Positions 14,151-14,737 of a stretch of 14,737 nucleotides of DNA are shown here, piece after piece (positions within the stretch are counted from its first letter, which is position 1; each line of letters starts with the position of its first letter). The DNA lies in assembly GCA_023395755.1 (NCBI GenBank), contig JAEWYG010000236.1, positions 1 to 14,737 on the forward strand, in the 5' to 3' direction. This stretch comes from Actinomycetes bacterium. GTDB lineage: Bacteria > Actinomycetota > Coriobacteriia > Coriobacteriales > Eggerthellaceae. Under the pieces are notes generated by a model, which made no database searches, was not told the DNA's origin, and saw only the letters and a program-made list of their open reading frames with translations. The position numbers and the translations under genes are program-made.

Positions 14151-14737
14151 ATGGTGAAGGATTTGGTTTTGCCCTGCGCCACGGGGCAGGCTTATCAGGC
14201 GTTGCTCGGCTTTTGCTCAACGTTGTTTTTGAACAGCCCGACCGACGAACTGATCCAGCAACTGGTGGATGAACGTGCTTTGTTTTTAGAAGAGCCGTAT
14301 TGCTCAGTTGCTCCCGAAGCGGCACGCAGCCTGTATGGCTTGCTCGATGAGGCGGCTGACGAGGACGTAACTGCTTTGGCGCAATCCGTGAGGCAGGATT
14401 ACGTCTACCTTTTTTATCTGGTGAACGTGAGTCGCACGTCGCCTTTCGAGTCGGTGTATCGCACCGACGATCGCACCATGTTCGGGCCCACAACGCTTGA
14501 GGTTCGTGAAACGTATCATCGTTGGGGTGAAGCGGTACCCGATGAAGGTAAACAACCAGACGACCATATAGGTTTCGAGCTGTCGTTTGTGGCTTCACTG
14601 CTGGCTCGTGACGATGCTTCGGCTACTGCGGCGGCATCAGCTTTTCTCGAAGAGCATGTATTGACGTTTGCTCCGTTTTATCTTGAGACAGTAAAGGAGC
14701 GCGCACAAACTCCGTTTTATCGCGAGGTAGCCAAGGT
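14151..14737 (+). CDS. TorD/DmsD-family molybdoenzyme maturation chaperone, cut by window end
   Basis: The frame is open from ATG 14151 to the window edge (195 complete codons). AAGGAG at 14137-14142 gives an 8-nt spacing. The largely helical sequence shows TorD-family marks: YQALLGFCSTLF near the start, RQDYVYLFYLVNVS (81-94), SPFESVYRT (97-105) and the signature PDDHIGFELSF (136-146). Such cytoplasmic chaperones bind the Tat signal of their molybdoenzyme and help cofactor loading before export; the DmsA-like protein just upstream is the obvious client. Family members are usually about 200-230 residues, so only a short C-terminal piece is missing. I give no gene symbol because dmsD and torD cannot be told apart here. 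Confidence 0.88.
   Translation, partial: MVKDLVLPCATGQAYQALLGFCSTLFLNSPTDELIQQLVDERALFLEEPYCSVAPEAARSLYGLLDEAADEDVTALAQSVRQDYVYLFYLVNVSRTSPFESVYRTDDRTMFGPTTLEVRETYHRWGEAVPDEGKQPDDHIGFELSFVASLLARDDASATAAASAFLEEHVLTFAPFYLETVKERAQTPFYREVAK

Noticed and set aside
1..14737. CRISPR array, tRNA/rRNA genes, insertion sequences or phage genes
   Set aside because: No regularly spaced repeats, structured RNA gene, transposase, integrase or terminal inverted repeats with target duplications were seen on either strand.

Overview
The window looks like a chromosomal segment of an anaerobic, gut-type actinobacterium of the class Coriobacteriia, most likely Eggerthellaceae. I infer this from the gene content: a DmsAB-type molybdoenzyme with its TorD-family chaperone, an iron-sulfur aldo/keto reductase, nickel-pincer cofactor genes, and membrane proteins resembling the DUF5692 family that I associate with this group. 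Moderately GC-rich coding sequence and strong Shine-Dalgarno sites fit this. It is recognition from memory; no database was searched. No rRNA, tRNA, CRISPR array, transposase or integrase was seen.

Left block (about 300-5006, + strand). A textbook MerR-family promoter (dyad inside a 19-bp spacer) drives a tightly packed run: an aldo/keto reductase with two C-terminal 4Fe-4S motifs, then larE, larB and a short larC, joined by 4-nt and 1-nt overlaps and one 20-nt gap. These are the maturation genes of the nickel-pincer nucleotide cofactor (LarB carboxylates, LarE supplies sulfur, LarC inserts nickel). No LarA-type enzyme is present, and both LarE and LarC appear cut down compared with the classical proteins. 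After a 16-bp perfect palindrome over the larC stop comes a metal-dependent amidohydrolase with its own strong ribosome binding site.

Middle (5007-9603). A complete RecQ helicase (helicase core, RQC, HRDC) is followed by a strong bidirectional terminator. Two divergently transcribed multi-pass membrane proteins come next. They are related to each other and face a 295-bp shared control region with two long perfect dyads and several promoter-like elements.

Right block (9604-14737, + strand). An intrinsic terminator lies inside a 14-bp inverted repeat. Then come a consensus -10 box, a possible 36-residue leader ORF, and a TetR-family regulator whose start overlaps that ORF by ATGA. The regulator is followed by dmsA (Tat lipoprotein-type signal, molybdopterin catalytic subunit), dmsB (four 4Fe-4S motifs) and a TorD/DmsD-type chaperone cut by the window end. 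As given, dmsA is broken by a one-base frameshift in a run of seven G. It could be a sequencing error, a recent null allele or a phase-variable switch. No DmsC/NrfD-type quinol-oxidising anchor is visible before the window ends.

The points most worth following up are the G7 frameshift in dmsA, the divergent pair of related unknown membrane proteins next to this respiratory locus, the reduced Lar set under a MerR-type promoter, and the small ORF plus operator-like repeats in front of tetR.
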